DNA of 32,257 bases from Micavibrio sp. (GTDB lineage: Bacteria; Pseudomonadota; Alphaproteobacteria; Micavibrionales; Micavibrionaceae): assembly GCA_027075555.1 (NCBI GenBank), contig JALTAZ010000129.1, positions 1-32,257 on the forward strand, read 5' to 3'. Both the position numbers and the translations under genes were made by a program. The notes below the pieces were generated by a model. It did not search any database, was not told the origin of the DNA, and worked only from the letters and a program-made list of their open reading frames with translations. Shown here piece after piece: positions 1 through 7,901 of the stretch (position 1 is the first letter of the stretch; each line of letters begins with the position of its first letter).

Positions 1-11
1 ATGGTAATATA

Positions 12-257
12 ATGATGGTAAGTGATACGCCTCTTCCTGATATTGTTTGTCGAGTTGAATATTATCGTGAGCAACGTATCTTCATGGTCGTTTATGGTGA
101 TGAAGAACAAACAGAAGAAATGATGCACTATGAGATACCTGATAATATGACAACTCCTATTGAAAATACTCCTAATATCATGATTTACTCACTCTTTCCT
201 GATCATGAGCCCATTGGTTATAAGGTTCCTCTGATACAAGTTGGTCACGTTTTATAA
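12..257 (+). CDS. Small hypothetical protein, possibly 5'-truncated
   Basis: An 81-residue acidic ORF that I do not recognise. It has no signal peptide, membrane segment or known motif. The reading frame stays open to the left window edge (no stop between base 1 and the two adjacent ATG codons), so the true start may lie outside the window and this may be the C-terminal part of a longer gene. It ends about 70 bp before tRNA-Gly. Codon use is similar to the neighbours, which favours a real gene. The antisense ORF over it is a tRNA shadow. Confidence 0.5.
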   Translation: MMVSDTPLPDIVCRVEYYREQRIFMVVYGDEEQTEEMMHYEIPDNMTTPIENTPNIMIYSLFPDHEPIGYKVPLIQVGHVL

Positions 258-275
258 AATTACATGCTTTTATGC

Positions 276-303
276 TTGCATTTAATTTATAAATATATAT
301 ATT
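276..303 (+). promoter_or_regulatory. Putative sigma-70-type promoter for tRNA-Gly
   Basis: A TTGCAT box and a TATATT box are separated by 16 bp and end 23 bp upstream of the tRNA 5' end, a plausible position for a stable-RNA promoter. The region is AT-rich, so chance matches are likely. Confidence 0.4.
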
Positions 304-326
304 TTCCCTCACTTGAAATGCATTAC

Positions 327-401
327 GCGAGTGTAGCTCAGGGGTAGAGCACAACCTTGCCAAGGTTGGGGTCGAGGGTTCGAATCCCTTCACTCGCTCC
401 A
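327..401 (+). tRNA. tRNA-Gly (anticodon GCC)
   Basis: A full cloverleaf can be drawn. The acceptor stem GCGAGTG pairs with CACTCGC over 7 bp, and the D arm is GCTC/GAGC. The anticodon stem CAACC/GGTTG encloses loop TTGCCAA, placing anticodon GCC at 359-361. The T arm is GAGGG-TTCGAAT-CCCTT with one G-U pair. The discriminator base is U, as usual for tRNA-Gly, and CCA is genome-encoded. It decodes GGC and GGU. No clear rho-independent terminator follows. Confidence 0.97.
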
Positions 402-450
402 TTATATAATCCTTTATTAAACGCTTTTATGTGCTTGTCGCCATTATGGT

Positions 451-484
451 AATATTTTACCCTTATCAATTTTAATAAAATATT
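451..484. repeat. 9-bp inverted repeat upstream of the usp gene
   Basis: AATATTTTA (451-459) and TAAAATATT (476-484) form a perfect 9-bp inverted repeat with a 16-nt spacer, 43 bp upstream of the usp start codon. It could be an operator. It consists only of A and T in an AT-rich spacer, so chance is a real alternative. A possible -10 box TATAGT lies at 493-498 with no convincing -35. Confidence 0.3.
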
Positions 485-526
485 TTCTGTAATATAGTAC
501 ATATATACATATGTCTGGAGATACCC

Positions 527-1363
527 ATGAAAACTATATTGCTAGCGACCGATCTTAGCGCAAATTCTGATCGCGCTTTAGAGCGTTCATTAAAAATTGC
601 AAAAGAAGACAGTTATTTACTTCACATTTTATATGTTGTTACAGATATCGAAAATACAAAAAAATATTATAATAAAATAAAGAATTATATAAATAACTAT
701 AAAAACATCGATAGCTTAAATATAATTATAGACGTTGTTCAAAGCGATAAACCATATTTAAAGATCCCAGAATTTGCACTAGAAATAAAGGCTGAGATTA
801 TAATCATGGGCATGCACAAACGCGCAAAATTTAGTGATTTGTTTCTAGGAACAACAATAGAGCGTGTTTTAGTTAACGGCTCAACGCCGATCTTAATGGT
901 AAAAAATAAGCCTACTAGCTCATATAAGAAAATTCTTTGTGGTATTGATTTTGCCCCAGCATCAAAAAAAGCATTCAGAACAGCGATAAATATTGCCCCT
1001 AAAGGAGCTTTTGAGATAATTCATACATACATTAATATGCCAACCTATCCAAATCTTCAGCTAATAAATACTATGAGCAAATATAAAATGAATAAAGAAG
1101 AACGAATGAAGGCTATGGATGATTTTATAGAAGAAGAGCAAAAATATTTTGAAGAAAACTTTAACAGCGAAAAATTAGAAATAAGTTACGAATTTATAAA
1201 TGCAGATCCATATTACGCACTAATACAAGAATCTGAAAAAAGAGAAGTTGATTTGATATGTGTAGGAGCGTACGCTGATCCATCAGAAAAAATAGGCGCT
1301 GTAGCTGATAGCATTATAGCCGACCCGCCTTGTGATGTCCTAATATCAGGAGCTGAAAGATGA
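527..1363 (+). CDS. Tandem universal stress protein (two UspA domains)
   Basis: A 278-residue cytoplasmic protein with two Usp domains in tandem. The first begins with KTILLATDLS and ends with GMHKRAKFSDLFLGTT followed by PILMVKN, the normal nucleotide-binding region of the family except that the middle glycine is replaced. The second begins with KKILCGIDFAPASKKAF. Its C-terminal loop (GAYADPSEKIGAVAD) is degenerate, so it may not bind ATP. Tandem Usp proteins of this length are common in proteobacteria and are linked to stress survival; the specific role here is unknown. A clear ribosome-binding site (GGAG, 6 nt upstream) supports the start. The stop overlaps the next gene's start in an ATGA, which indicates translational coupling. 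Confidence 0.9.
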   Translation: MKTILLATDLSANSDRALERSLKIAKEDSYLLHILYVVTDIENTKKYYNKIKNYINNYKNIDSLNIIIDVVQSDKPYLKIPEFALEIKAEIIIMGMHKRAKFSDLFLGTTIERVLVNGSTPILMVKNKPTSSYKKILCGIDFAPASKKAFRTAINIAPKGAFEIIHTYINMPTYPNLQLINTMSKYKMNKEERMKAMDDFIEEEQKYFEENFNSEKLEISYEFINADPYYALIQESEKREVDLICVGAYADPSEKIGAVADSIIADPPCDVLISGAER

Positions 1364-2088
1364 GCAAAGTTACAGATTTAATTTCCAGTAGAGAAAAAAT
1401 TATTTCTATAAAACAACCTCATTGGATTTACCTGTTTCAGGGGTTTTTATGGTTTTCTTTCTTCCTTATTATAGGGTTGATAATTGACCATTATCTTTAT
1501 CTATATGTCGGATCCAAAATAACACACGGTCACAGCTATAACCTTGGAGGAGTATTTATTCCACCAGATTTATTTGATATAGACCTATATTTTGTAACAT
1601 TTAATGAGGAATTCACCCCTATCCCATGGTTGTTCGGTGGCGTTGGTATGGCTATATTATGGCCATATTTTCTGATATATATATCACATGAAATTGCTCT
1701 AACAAATAAGCAGATTATTCATAAAAAGGGCATTATTTTTGTTGATATACACCAAGTTGATCTTGATGATATAAGAGGCGCGCATGTAGAGCATGGAGCC
1801 ATGGGCTGGTTCATTGGCTATGGCAGTATTCATTTAGATTGTCGCTTTATTGACGATGTTTTCCTGCCTGCTATTGGTGAGCCTTATCAACTTGTCAAAG
1901 CCTTACATAACGCGCAATATAAACACCCAGATATCGAATATGGTGAAGAAGAATTCATTGATAATATCAATGACATAGATGAGCGCAGGGTAAATGCTAT
2001 GCGTAAAGAAAAAAAACGCAGGTTAAAACAAAAAGCTGCTATGGATTTTCGTAAAACACAAAAAGAACTGAGAGATAATAATGGTTAG
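1360..2088 (+). CDS. Membrane protein with bacterial PH (bPH2/DUF304-like) domain
   Basis: A 242-residue protein. It has two hydrophobic segments (about residues 25-45 and 98-115), the second flowing into a beta-rich domain containing ALTNKQIIHKKGII and DDIRGAHVEHGAMGWFIGYG. That pattern (tanslation of new strand, then helix-breaking G-x-G-x-I) is typical of the bPH2 domain of YdbT/YdbS-type membrane proteins. The C-terminus is a highly charged Lys/Arg tail. The start overlaps the usp stop by 4 bp, so the two are probably co-transcribed. Function is unknown; PH-like domains in this family are membrane-associated. Confidence 0.75.
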   Translation: MSKVTDLISSREKIISIKQPHWIYLFQGFLWFSFFLIIGLIIDHYLYLYVGSKITHGHSYNLGGVFIPPDLFDIDLYFVTFNEEFTPIPWLFGGVGMAILWPYFLIYISHEIALTNKQIIHKKGIIFVDIHQVDLDDIRGAHVEHGAMGWFIGYGSIHLDCRFIDDVFLPAIGEPYQLVKALHNAQYKHPDIEYGEEEFIDNINDIDERRVNAMRKEKKRRLKQKAAMDFRKTQKELRDNNG

Positions 2089-2215
2089 TATAACCACAAA
2101 CAATATTATATATGCATTTACTTCATTCGGTAAAGTGTATATGTTCCTGAGACTTGTGCGTAGATCAAGTTTGTAATTATGTGTCTATGTATTTTATTTA
2201 AGAATTATATTAAAT

Positions 2216-3031
2216 ATGGATAGAATGAAAAAACGCATTGCTGTTCTTATGGCTTCTTACAATTCTGAAGATACCATAAACAGGGCTGTAGAAAGTGTAA
2301 TGGACAGTAATGTTCCCGTGGACTTATATATAATTGATGATGGGAGTAAAGTACCAGTTTCTGATATTCTTCTTAATACCTCAGATAATATTTTCATATA
2401 TAGGTTGAATAAAAATGGTGGTTTGCCCGCGGCATTAAATTTTGGGATCAAAATATTATTAGAAAAAAATTATGAATTCATAGCTCGCTTTGATGCTGAC
2501 GATTTTTGTTATCCTGAGCGGTTCGAAGTTCAACTTGATTATTTTGATAACCACTCTGATATACAAGCTATTGGTTCATGGGCGAATGCCGTTGATGATA
2601 ACCCAGATAAGCCACTTTTTACTATAAGACATCCAGAACACCATAAAGACATTATTAAAGCAATTTGTTACAATTCCCCGTTTGTGCATCCCACTATGAT
2701 ATTTCGTTCTGAATCTATACGTAATATGGATAAGTTGTACGATGTAAATTACAAAATTGCTCAAGATTATGAGCTTATGTCTAGATATACTAAAAAATTT
2801 AAAACTGCCAACGTTCCACAAGTGTTAATAGATTATTCATACAAATCTGAGATATCATCAACAAAAAAAAGACGTAAGCAATTATATGCACGACTATCGG
2901 TTCAATTATCAAACTTTACTTTTTTTAATATACATTCATGGCTTGGTATAGTGAAAACTTTGATTTTCTTTATCACTCCAATGGCTTTGATAACTAGAAT
3001 GAAAAAAATTATATTCATTATAAATAAATAA
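2216..3031 (+). CDS. Family 2 glycosyltransferase (GT-A fold)
   Basis: A 271-residue cytoplasmic, probably membrane-associated sugar transferase. VLMASYNSEDTI near the N-terminus, IDDGS (residues about 40-44), NGGLPAALN (67-75) and the metal/nucleotide-sugar binding DADD (93-96) are the ordered motifs of GT2 enzymes. A hydrophobic C-terminal stretch (about 235-265) probably anchors it at the inner membrane. It is the first gene of a tight + strand unit (17 bp to the next gene) encoding polymerase, hydrolase and flippase, so it should add a sugar to the lipid-linked repeat unit. Donor and acceptor cannot be predicted. The ribosome-binding site is weak; ATG at 2225 is an alternative start. Confidence 0.88.
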   Translation: MDRMKKRIAVLMASYNSEDTINRAVESVMDSNVPVDLYIIDDGSKVPVSDILLNTSDNIFIYRLNKNGGLPAALNFGIKILLEKNYEFIARFDADDFCYPERFEVQLDYFDNHSDIQAIGSWANAVDDNPDKPLFTIRHPEHHKDIIKAICYNSPFVHPTMIFRSESIRNMDKLYDVNYKIAQDYELMSRYTKKFKTANVPQVLIDYSYKSEISSTKKRRKQLYARLSVQLSNFTFFNIHSWLGIVKTLIFFITPMALITRMKKIIFIINK

Positions 3032-3047
3032 GAGACATAATCTAAAA

Positions 3048-4523
3048 ATGTTAATTGGCAAAAAAGATGAATTAGAGGTTCCTAAAGAAACACAATATAG
3101 TTTCTTTATTTTTATATTTGCTATAGCTGTTTTTTTACTACCAATTGATTGGATTAAAGGTATTTCCATATTCGGAGAGTTTTCTATTATGTCAAGCTTT
3201 TATGTATTTTTTATGCTTGTTATAATGTCTTTTCCATTTTTATTATTTAACAAAAATAAGATAGCACCAGAGTTAATATGGTTTATAGGCCTTATTACAT
3301 TTGCCGTAGTTGTAGGATTTGTAATTAACGTGGAGAATATTTTATTGTCTAGTTTAAAGGGTAGGTCTGGAATACATAAATTTTCAACAACTATAATTAC
3401 TTTATATTTCGGTATTGCATTGATGTATATAACCGCAAAATTATCTCAAAATGAGTTATTTATAAAAAAAGTTATTTTAAAGCCAGTTGTTCTAAGTATG
3501 ATTTTAGTTCTAACAGTAAGCTTTATAGAAATTCTTGGATGGTACTCAGGTTTTATGCATGGTTTATATCTCAAATTATCTAGTTTTTTTAGAAGTGGCT
3601 ATCCCGTATCAAGCGTAATTGATGGTCGTATTAGAGGAGTATCAGGAGAACCTGCTAGTATGGCTATATTTTTAGGGTTTGCTATAATATGGATAGGCTT
3701 AGTTTTAAAAACGCCGTACTTGAATAAAAAAATATTAACAAAAACATTTATGTATTCATTGCTTATAGGAGGTTTAATTTTATTTTTTCTTACAAAGGCT
3801 CGAACAGGATATGTTATACTGCTTGGCTTGGCTTTGATGAAGTTGGCTATTCCTATTATATTAAAATTTCCCGCTGGTAACAATTATAAACCATTTTCTA
3901 TAAATATGGTTTTGATGTTTAGCATTGTTTTTACAGTGATTGCATATTTAAGTCAAAGTGAGGCAATATCCAGATACGTAATTGAAGGAGATAGCTGGTC
4001 CAATTTAAGCCGATATGCCTCTAATTATACAGCATTTAGTATATTTATTGAAAACCCGTTATTTGGTAAAGGTGCTGGACAATATGCCTTTAATGCAAAA
4101 AACTATATGCCAGAATGGGGGTGGGAGAGTTGGGAAATAAGGAATTGGTTTACAGATCCAACAAAAATATGGCCACCAGTATTCTCATTACCAGCTCGTC
4201 TTGCGTCTGAATTAGGAGTTGTTGGTGTTGCTGCTTGGTATATACCTATATTACAACTTTTTAGCAGATTATTATATGTAGTACGTAAGGAAAAGCAGAG
4301 ATTGAATAGAGTTCCAGCTCTTGGAACATCTCTTATACTAGCAATGGTTTATGCCTTATTACAAGGAATTGCACAAGAAAGTTTTCGGTTTTTTGAATTT
4401 TGGATTATTCTAGGAATTGTTTCTTCATATACAATGACAAATAACCCAGAAACTAGATTTTTCAATGTGCAGCATGAAGGTAGTTTAAGAGAAACATTAA
4501 CTTTAAATATTGTAAAAAGCTAA
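3048..4523 (+). CDS. O-antigen ligase/polymerase family protein (Wzy-like)
   Basis: A 491-residue polytopic membrane protein with roughly ten or more hydrophobic segments and a large periplasmic loop (about residues 315-390). The segment TKARTGYVILLGLAL and the loop motif ENPLFGKGAGQYAF are characteristic of the Wzy_C (O-antigen ligase/polymerase) family. Its place between a GT2 and a Wzx-like flippase favours the role of periplasmic polymerase of undecaprenyl-linked repeat units over lipid A-core ligase, though sequence alone cannot separate the two. It is 14 bp from the downstream hydrolase gene, so almost certainly the same operon. Confidence 0.85.
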   Translation: MLIGKKDELEVPKETQYSFFIFIFAIAVFLLPIDWIKGISIFGEFSIMSSFYVFFMLVIMSFPFLLFNKNKIAPELIWFIGLITFAVVVGFVINVENILLSSLKGRSGIHKFSTTIITLYFGIALMYITAKLSQNELFIKKVILKPVVLSMILVLTVSFIEILGWYSGFMHGLYLKLSSFFRSGYPVSSVIDGRIRGVSGEPASMAIFLGFAIIWIGLVLKTPYLNKKILTKTFMYSLLIGGLILFFLTKARTGYVILLGLALMKLAIPIILKFPAGNNYKPFSINMVLMFSIVFTVIAYLSQSEAISRYVIEGDSWSNLSRYASNYTAFSIFIENPLFGKGAGQYAFNAKNYMPEWGWESWEIRNWFTDPTKIWPPVFSLPARLASELGVVGVAAWYIPILQLFSRLLYVVRKEKQRLNRVPALGTSLILAMVYALLQGIAQESFRFFEFWIILGIVSSYTMTNNPETRFFNVQHEGSLRETLTLNIVKS

Positions 4524-4537
4524 GGTATTTTGATTAT

Positions 4538-5875
4538 ATGATCATTGATAACATGAAAAATAAATTTCTAATAATTTCATATTTTAAGTCATCAGTAATT
4601 TTACTAACTGTTCTTATGTTTTGTAATGATGCTTTTTCATCAGAGAAAGAAAAGATTAAAGATAGCTTTTTTTTAGGTGTGGGAATACATTTGGGGCAAA
4701 AGGAAAATAAAACTTATAATTCCCCAGAGGACGTGAAGACTAGATTGTTACATCTAGGCGTAAATTCTACGCGTGACGATCTACCATGGAGTGTGTTAGA
4801 GGCATCTAATGTTGACGACCTAGATAAAGCTATAGGGAAGATGTACTATGGCCTTAATAATATTGATGCGGTTCCAGTAGTTATATTAAAAGGTGACAGA
4901 AAAGTAATACCAAATATTCAACCTTCAAATGATACCGAAATAAAGGATTATTTGAAATTAGCAGAACATTCGGCAAAGATACTTAAAGCATATAACCCTA
5001 TATTTGAAATATGGAATGAGTGGAACTTGGCATCACGAAAAGACTATAGGCTAGGTTCTGCAGAAAAATATGTTGAGCTTTTAAAGCAGGTTTATCCAGT
5101 AATAAAAGAAAATTATCCTTCTGGAACCGTGCTTGCTGGTGCTTCAGGGGATGATAGGCATTGGGAATGGACACTTAAAATAATAGAATTAGGGGCACTA
5201 GATTATTCTGATGGTATTTCTGTTCATCCTTATAATTATTGTGATCTTATTATAAGAAGAACAGGTTGGAATGTTCTTTACTCTGTAAAATTGTTAAATA
5301 AGCAATTAAGAGAAAAATTTCCTAATAAAAATATACCTATATACATAACGGAAATTGGTTGGCCTGATATGGATAGGGAATGTTCAGGACTTCCTCAAAA
5401 GGATATAGCCGACAATTTTATGCAAATTATTCTTGAAGCGCCAACACTTAAATGGTTAAAGGGGGTTTGGATATATGAGCTTTTAGATCAGGGAATAGAC
5501 ATTAATAACAGAGAACACCATTTTGGTTTATATGACCGCAGACAAGAACTAAAATTGGCGGGGTGTAGTGTAAAAACAGCCTGGAACTTTATATCAGATA
5601 CATATTCACCGATTTTGTATAGCCCTTATCCAAAAGTTAATTATGTCATTTATAACACAGACACGAATATAAAGCGATATGCGTCATGGAACATGAACAA
5701 TTCAACCAATACTATATGGATAAGGTTTCCAGAAACAACAAATTTTGTATCAATATGTGGAGCTAAAATCCCTAATACAGAATCTTGGATCAAGCTTGGT
5801 AAAACGCCGATTCTTGCAGAATTACCAAAAGATGACATTTCTAAAGTCAAGTTTAAGAGGGGACTTACACCTTAA
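4538..5875 (+). CDS. Secreted clan-A glycoside hydrolase (GH39/PslG-like)
   Basis: A 445-residue protein with an N-terminal hydrophobic signal (about residues 13-33, ending NDAFSS), so it is exported to the periplasm or membrane face. The TIM-barrel hallmarks are present: EIWNEWN places the acid/base glutamate at residue 161, ISVHPYNY follows, and YITEIGWPD places the nucleophile glutamate at 272. Spacing and context match PslG of Pseudomonas, an endoglycosidase that acts on the polysaccharide made by its own locus; that parallel is an inference. A C-terminal beta-rich region (about 350-445) could be an accessory domain. It directly abuts the flippase gene (0-bp gap), which suggests coupled translation. 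A role in trimming or releasing polymer during synthesis is likely. Confidence 0.85.
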   Translation: MIIDNMKNKFLIISYFKSSVILLTVLMFCNDAFSSEKEKIKDSFFLGVGIHLGQKENKTYNSPEDVKTRLLHLGVNSTRDDLPWSVLEASNVDDLDKAIGKMYYGLNNIDAVPVVILKGDRKVIPNIQPSNDTEIKDYLKLAEHSAKILKAYNPIFEIWNEWNLASRKDYRLGSAEKYVELLKQVYPVIKENYPSGTVLAGASGDDRHWEWTLKIIELGALDYSDGISVHPYNYCDLIIRRTGWNVLYSVKLLNKQLREKFPNKNIPIYITEIGWPDMDRECSGLPQKDIADNFMQIILEAPTLKWLKGVWIYELLDQGIDINNREHHFGLYDRRQELKLAGCSVKTAWNFISDTYSPILYSPYPKVNYVIYNTDTNIKRYASWNMNNSTNTIWIRFPETTNFVSICGAKIPNTESWIKLGKTPILAELPKDDISKVKFKRGLTP

Positions 5876-7102
5876 ATGACTATTCAGTCAAAAAACAAAA
5901 GCCTGAAGAAGAATACGGCGTGGATGATATTAGGTAACACTTACTATGCACTATGTCAGTGGCTTGTTCTTATGATACTTGCCCGTGTAGGCGGAGCTGA
6001 AGATGTAGGAATTTTTACTCTTGCTTTAGCTATTACCGGGCCAATAATTATTTTTTTTGAATTAGGTATACGTACAATTATTGCTACAGATGTTGATAGT
6101 GAAAATGACTATACTGCATATTTTATGGTAAGGTCTATTGCATCTTTTGCAGGGATTACACTTTGTTTTATATTTGCTTTATTTTATGAGAATTATATTT
6201 TTTGGACTGTGATAGTTGTTGCTTTGTTTAAAGTAAGCGAGTCATTTTCACAAATGTATTACGGGTATGCTATTAGGCAAGAAAAGCTAAACAGAATATC
6301 TATTTCACTAATTTCTAGAGGTACCTTGAGTACAATAATACTTACAATTTCATATATATTAACAAAAAACATACCTATATCGGCAAGTGCTTATATGATA
6401 AGCTGGGTTGCTGTATTGATATTTTATGATCGGTATAATATATCAGAAAGACTTCATATTATAAATCAAAGAACTTTAGAAAGCTCCTATAGAATACTCT
6501 TATCTGGATTACCTTTAGGGATAACATCTCTTCTGGGAGTTCTTGGAATATATATTCCCCGATATTTCCTAGAAAGCACACATGGTTTGGCAGAGCTGGG
6601 CATATACTCAAGCATGGCATATTTTATAACGATTGGAAACATAGCAGTTTATGCATTTGGGCAGTCGATGATTCCTATACTTTCAAAATATAATGCCAAC
6701 AATGAGTACAAAAAATTTAATAAAATGGTCTTTCAAGCTTTTTTACTAGTATTGATTATGGGGGCAGTAGGTGTATCTCTTGCTTATTTAATAGGGGATA
6801 TAGTTCTTGAGATAATGTATGGATCAGAATTTTCAGCCCATTCTGATATATTACCAATAATTGCAATATCCGCTTCAATAACTTATTTAGCTAATATCTT
6901 TGGTTATGCCATAAATTCTAAGAGAATTTTTATGGCACAAGTTCCTGCACAATTATTAGTTATAGTAGTAAGTTGTCTAGGATCTTGGTTTTATATACCT
7001 ACATACGGTATTGATGGAGCAGCATACGTATTGGTTTTAAGCTCGGTTACTATGTTTTTCTCTCTATTAGTAGTTTTATTTATACACACGGATAAACGAT
7101 GA
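5876..7102 (+). CDS. Oligosaccharide flippase, Wzx/MOP superfamily
   Basis: A 408-residue polytopic protein with about 12 hydrophobic helices. It has the family-typical N-terminal arrangement (NTAWMILGNTYYALCQWL, then GAEDVGIFTLALAIT) and a mid-protein PLGITSLLG segment. It belongs to the polysaccharide biosynthesis/MATE-like flippases that move undecaprenyl-PP-linked repeat units across the inner membrane. The start codon follows the stop of the hydrolase gene with no gap. It is the last gene of the + strand polysaccharide unit and converges on the CpsD-like gene 84 bp away; I see no clear terminator between them. Confidence 0.88.
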   Translation: MTIQSKNKSLKKNTAWMILGNTYYALCQWLVLMILARVGGAEDVGIFTLALAITGPIIIFFELGIRTIIATDVDSENDYTAYFMVRSIASFAGITLCFIFALFYENYIFWTVIVVALFKVSESFSQMYYGYAIRQEKLNRISISLISRGTLSTIILTISYILTKNIPISASAYMISWVAVLIFYDRYNISERLHIINQRTLESSYRILLSGLPLGITSLLGVLGIYIPRYFLESTHGLAELGIYSSMAYFITIGNIAVYAFGQSMIPILSKYNANNEYKKFNKMVFQAFLLVLIMGAVGVSLAYLIGDIVLEIMYGSEFSAHSDILPIIAISASITYLANIFGYAINSKRIFMAQVPAQLLVIVVSCLGSWFYIPTYGIDGAAYVLVLSSVTMFFSLLVVLFIHTDKR

Positions 7103-7185
7103 TTTTTGCTCATTCACACTCAAAAGATTATCCTTATGCGCGTATTAAAATTTTGCTTCTCATAATTATTCAACTGCTTAGGTTT

Positions 7186-7863
7186 TTATGAAACGGAATT
7201 TAATACTGTTCCAAGCACTTTGGAAGATGAAAGAATATCGATACAGCGTTTAATCTCATAAGTTGTGGTTACGCCTTCTTTAATAACAAGTAGAGCGGCA
7301 TCAACATGAGGTAAAAATACAAGCGGGTCATCTTGTTCTAATAATGGTGGCATATCGTATATTACAAGGCGATCTGAATATCTTTGTGCAAGTTCTTTGG
7401 CAAGATTTTCCATTTGAGGAGAGCCAAGAGTCTCAGAGGATTCATCAATTGAGTGTCCAGCAGGAAATACAGAAAATCTTTCAAATGGCGTTTTTACTAA
7501 GCAATTTTGCACTGTTGCTTTGCCTTCAAGATAATCAGTTAGACCATATTTGGCATTAAGGCCTAAGAATTTATGAATTGATGGAGTTCGCAAATCAAGA
7601 TCGACCAGAAGAACACGTTGTTTCAGATCTTGTGATATACTAACGGCAAGATTAGTGGCAATAGTTGTTTTACCATCATCGTAATTAGGGCTACTGACTG
7701 CAAGAGTTTTAAAACCTTCTTTATTCATGGTTTGAAGAATCTTTGTACGCAAAAAACGGAAAATATCAGCATTCTTATTACGTACACGATGTGCAATAAT
7801 GCGGTGTTCTTCTAATGATTTTTTAAAAGCGTCAATTGTAATTTTATTTTGTGAGTTACCCAT
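7186..7863 (-). CDS. CpsD/CapB-type P-loop ATPase (BY-kinase-like), stand-alone
   Basis: A 225-residue cytoplasmic ATPase. After FRFLRTKI (about residues 35-42), common to this family, come a Walker A region with DDGKTT (Lys65), a Walker A' VLLVDLDLRTP (about 84-94) and a Walker B-like VIYDMPP. This is the cytoplasmic half of a Wzc system as a separate gene, next to its membrane partner (38 bp upstream). Unlike classic bacterial tyrosine kinases there is no C-terminal tyrosine cluster: the protein ends VLGTVLNSVS. It may therefore work as an ATPase switch or be phosphorylated elsewhere. The Walker A glycine preceding the usual G-K-T is an Asp (DDGKTT rather than GEGKTT). It is the last gene of the - strand export operon. 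Confidence 0.85.
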   Translation of the reverse strand: MGNSQNKITIDAFKKSLEEHRIIAHRVRNKNADIFRFLRTKILQTMNKEGFKTLAVSSPNYDDGKTTIATNLAVSISQDLKQRVLLVDLDLRTPSIHKFLGLNAKYGLTDYLEGKATVQNCLVKTPFERFSVFPAGHSIDESSETLGSPQMENLAKELAQRYSDRLVIYDMPPLLEQDDPLVFLPHVDAALLVIKEGVTTTYEIKRCIDILSSSKVLGTVLNSVS

Positions 7864-7901
7864 AATTTTCTCTTTTTTTACTTAATTTTATTCAATTTTA
7901 T

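Noticed and set aside
178-402. 74-aa ORF on the - strand (MERVKGFEPSTP...)
   Set aside because: It is the antisense translation of tRNA-Gly; this peptide is a well-known type of spurious annotation.
7103-7185. Terminator between the convergent flippase and CpsD-like genes
   Set aside because: No stem of useful length with a T-tract could be drawn on either strand.
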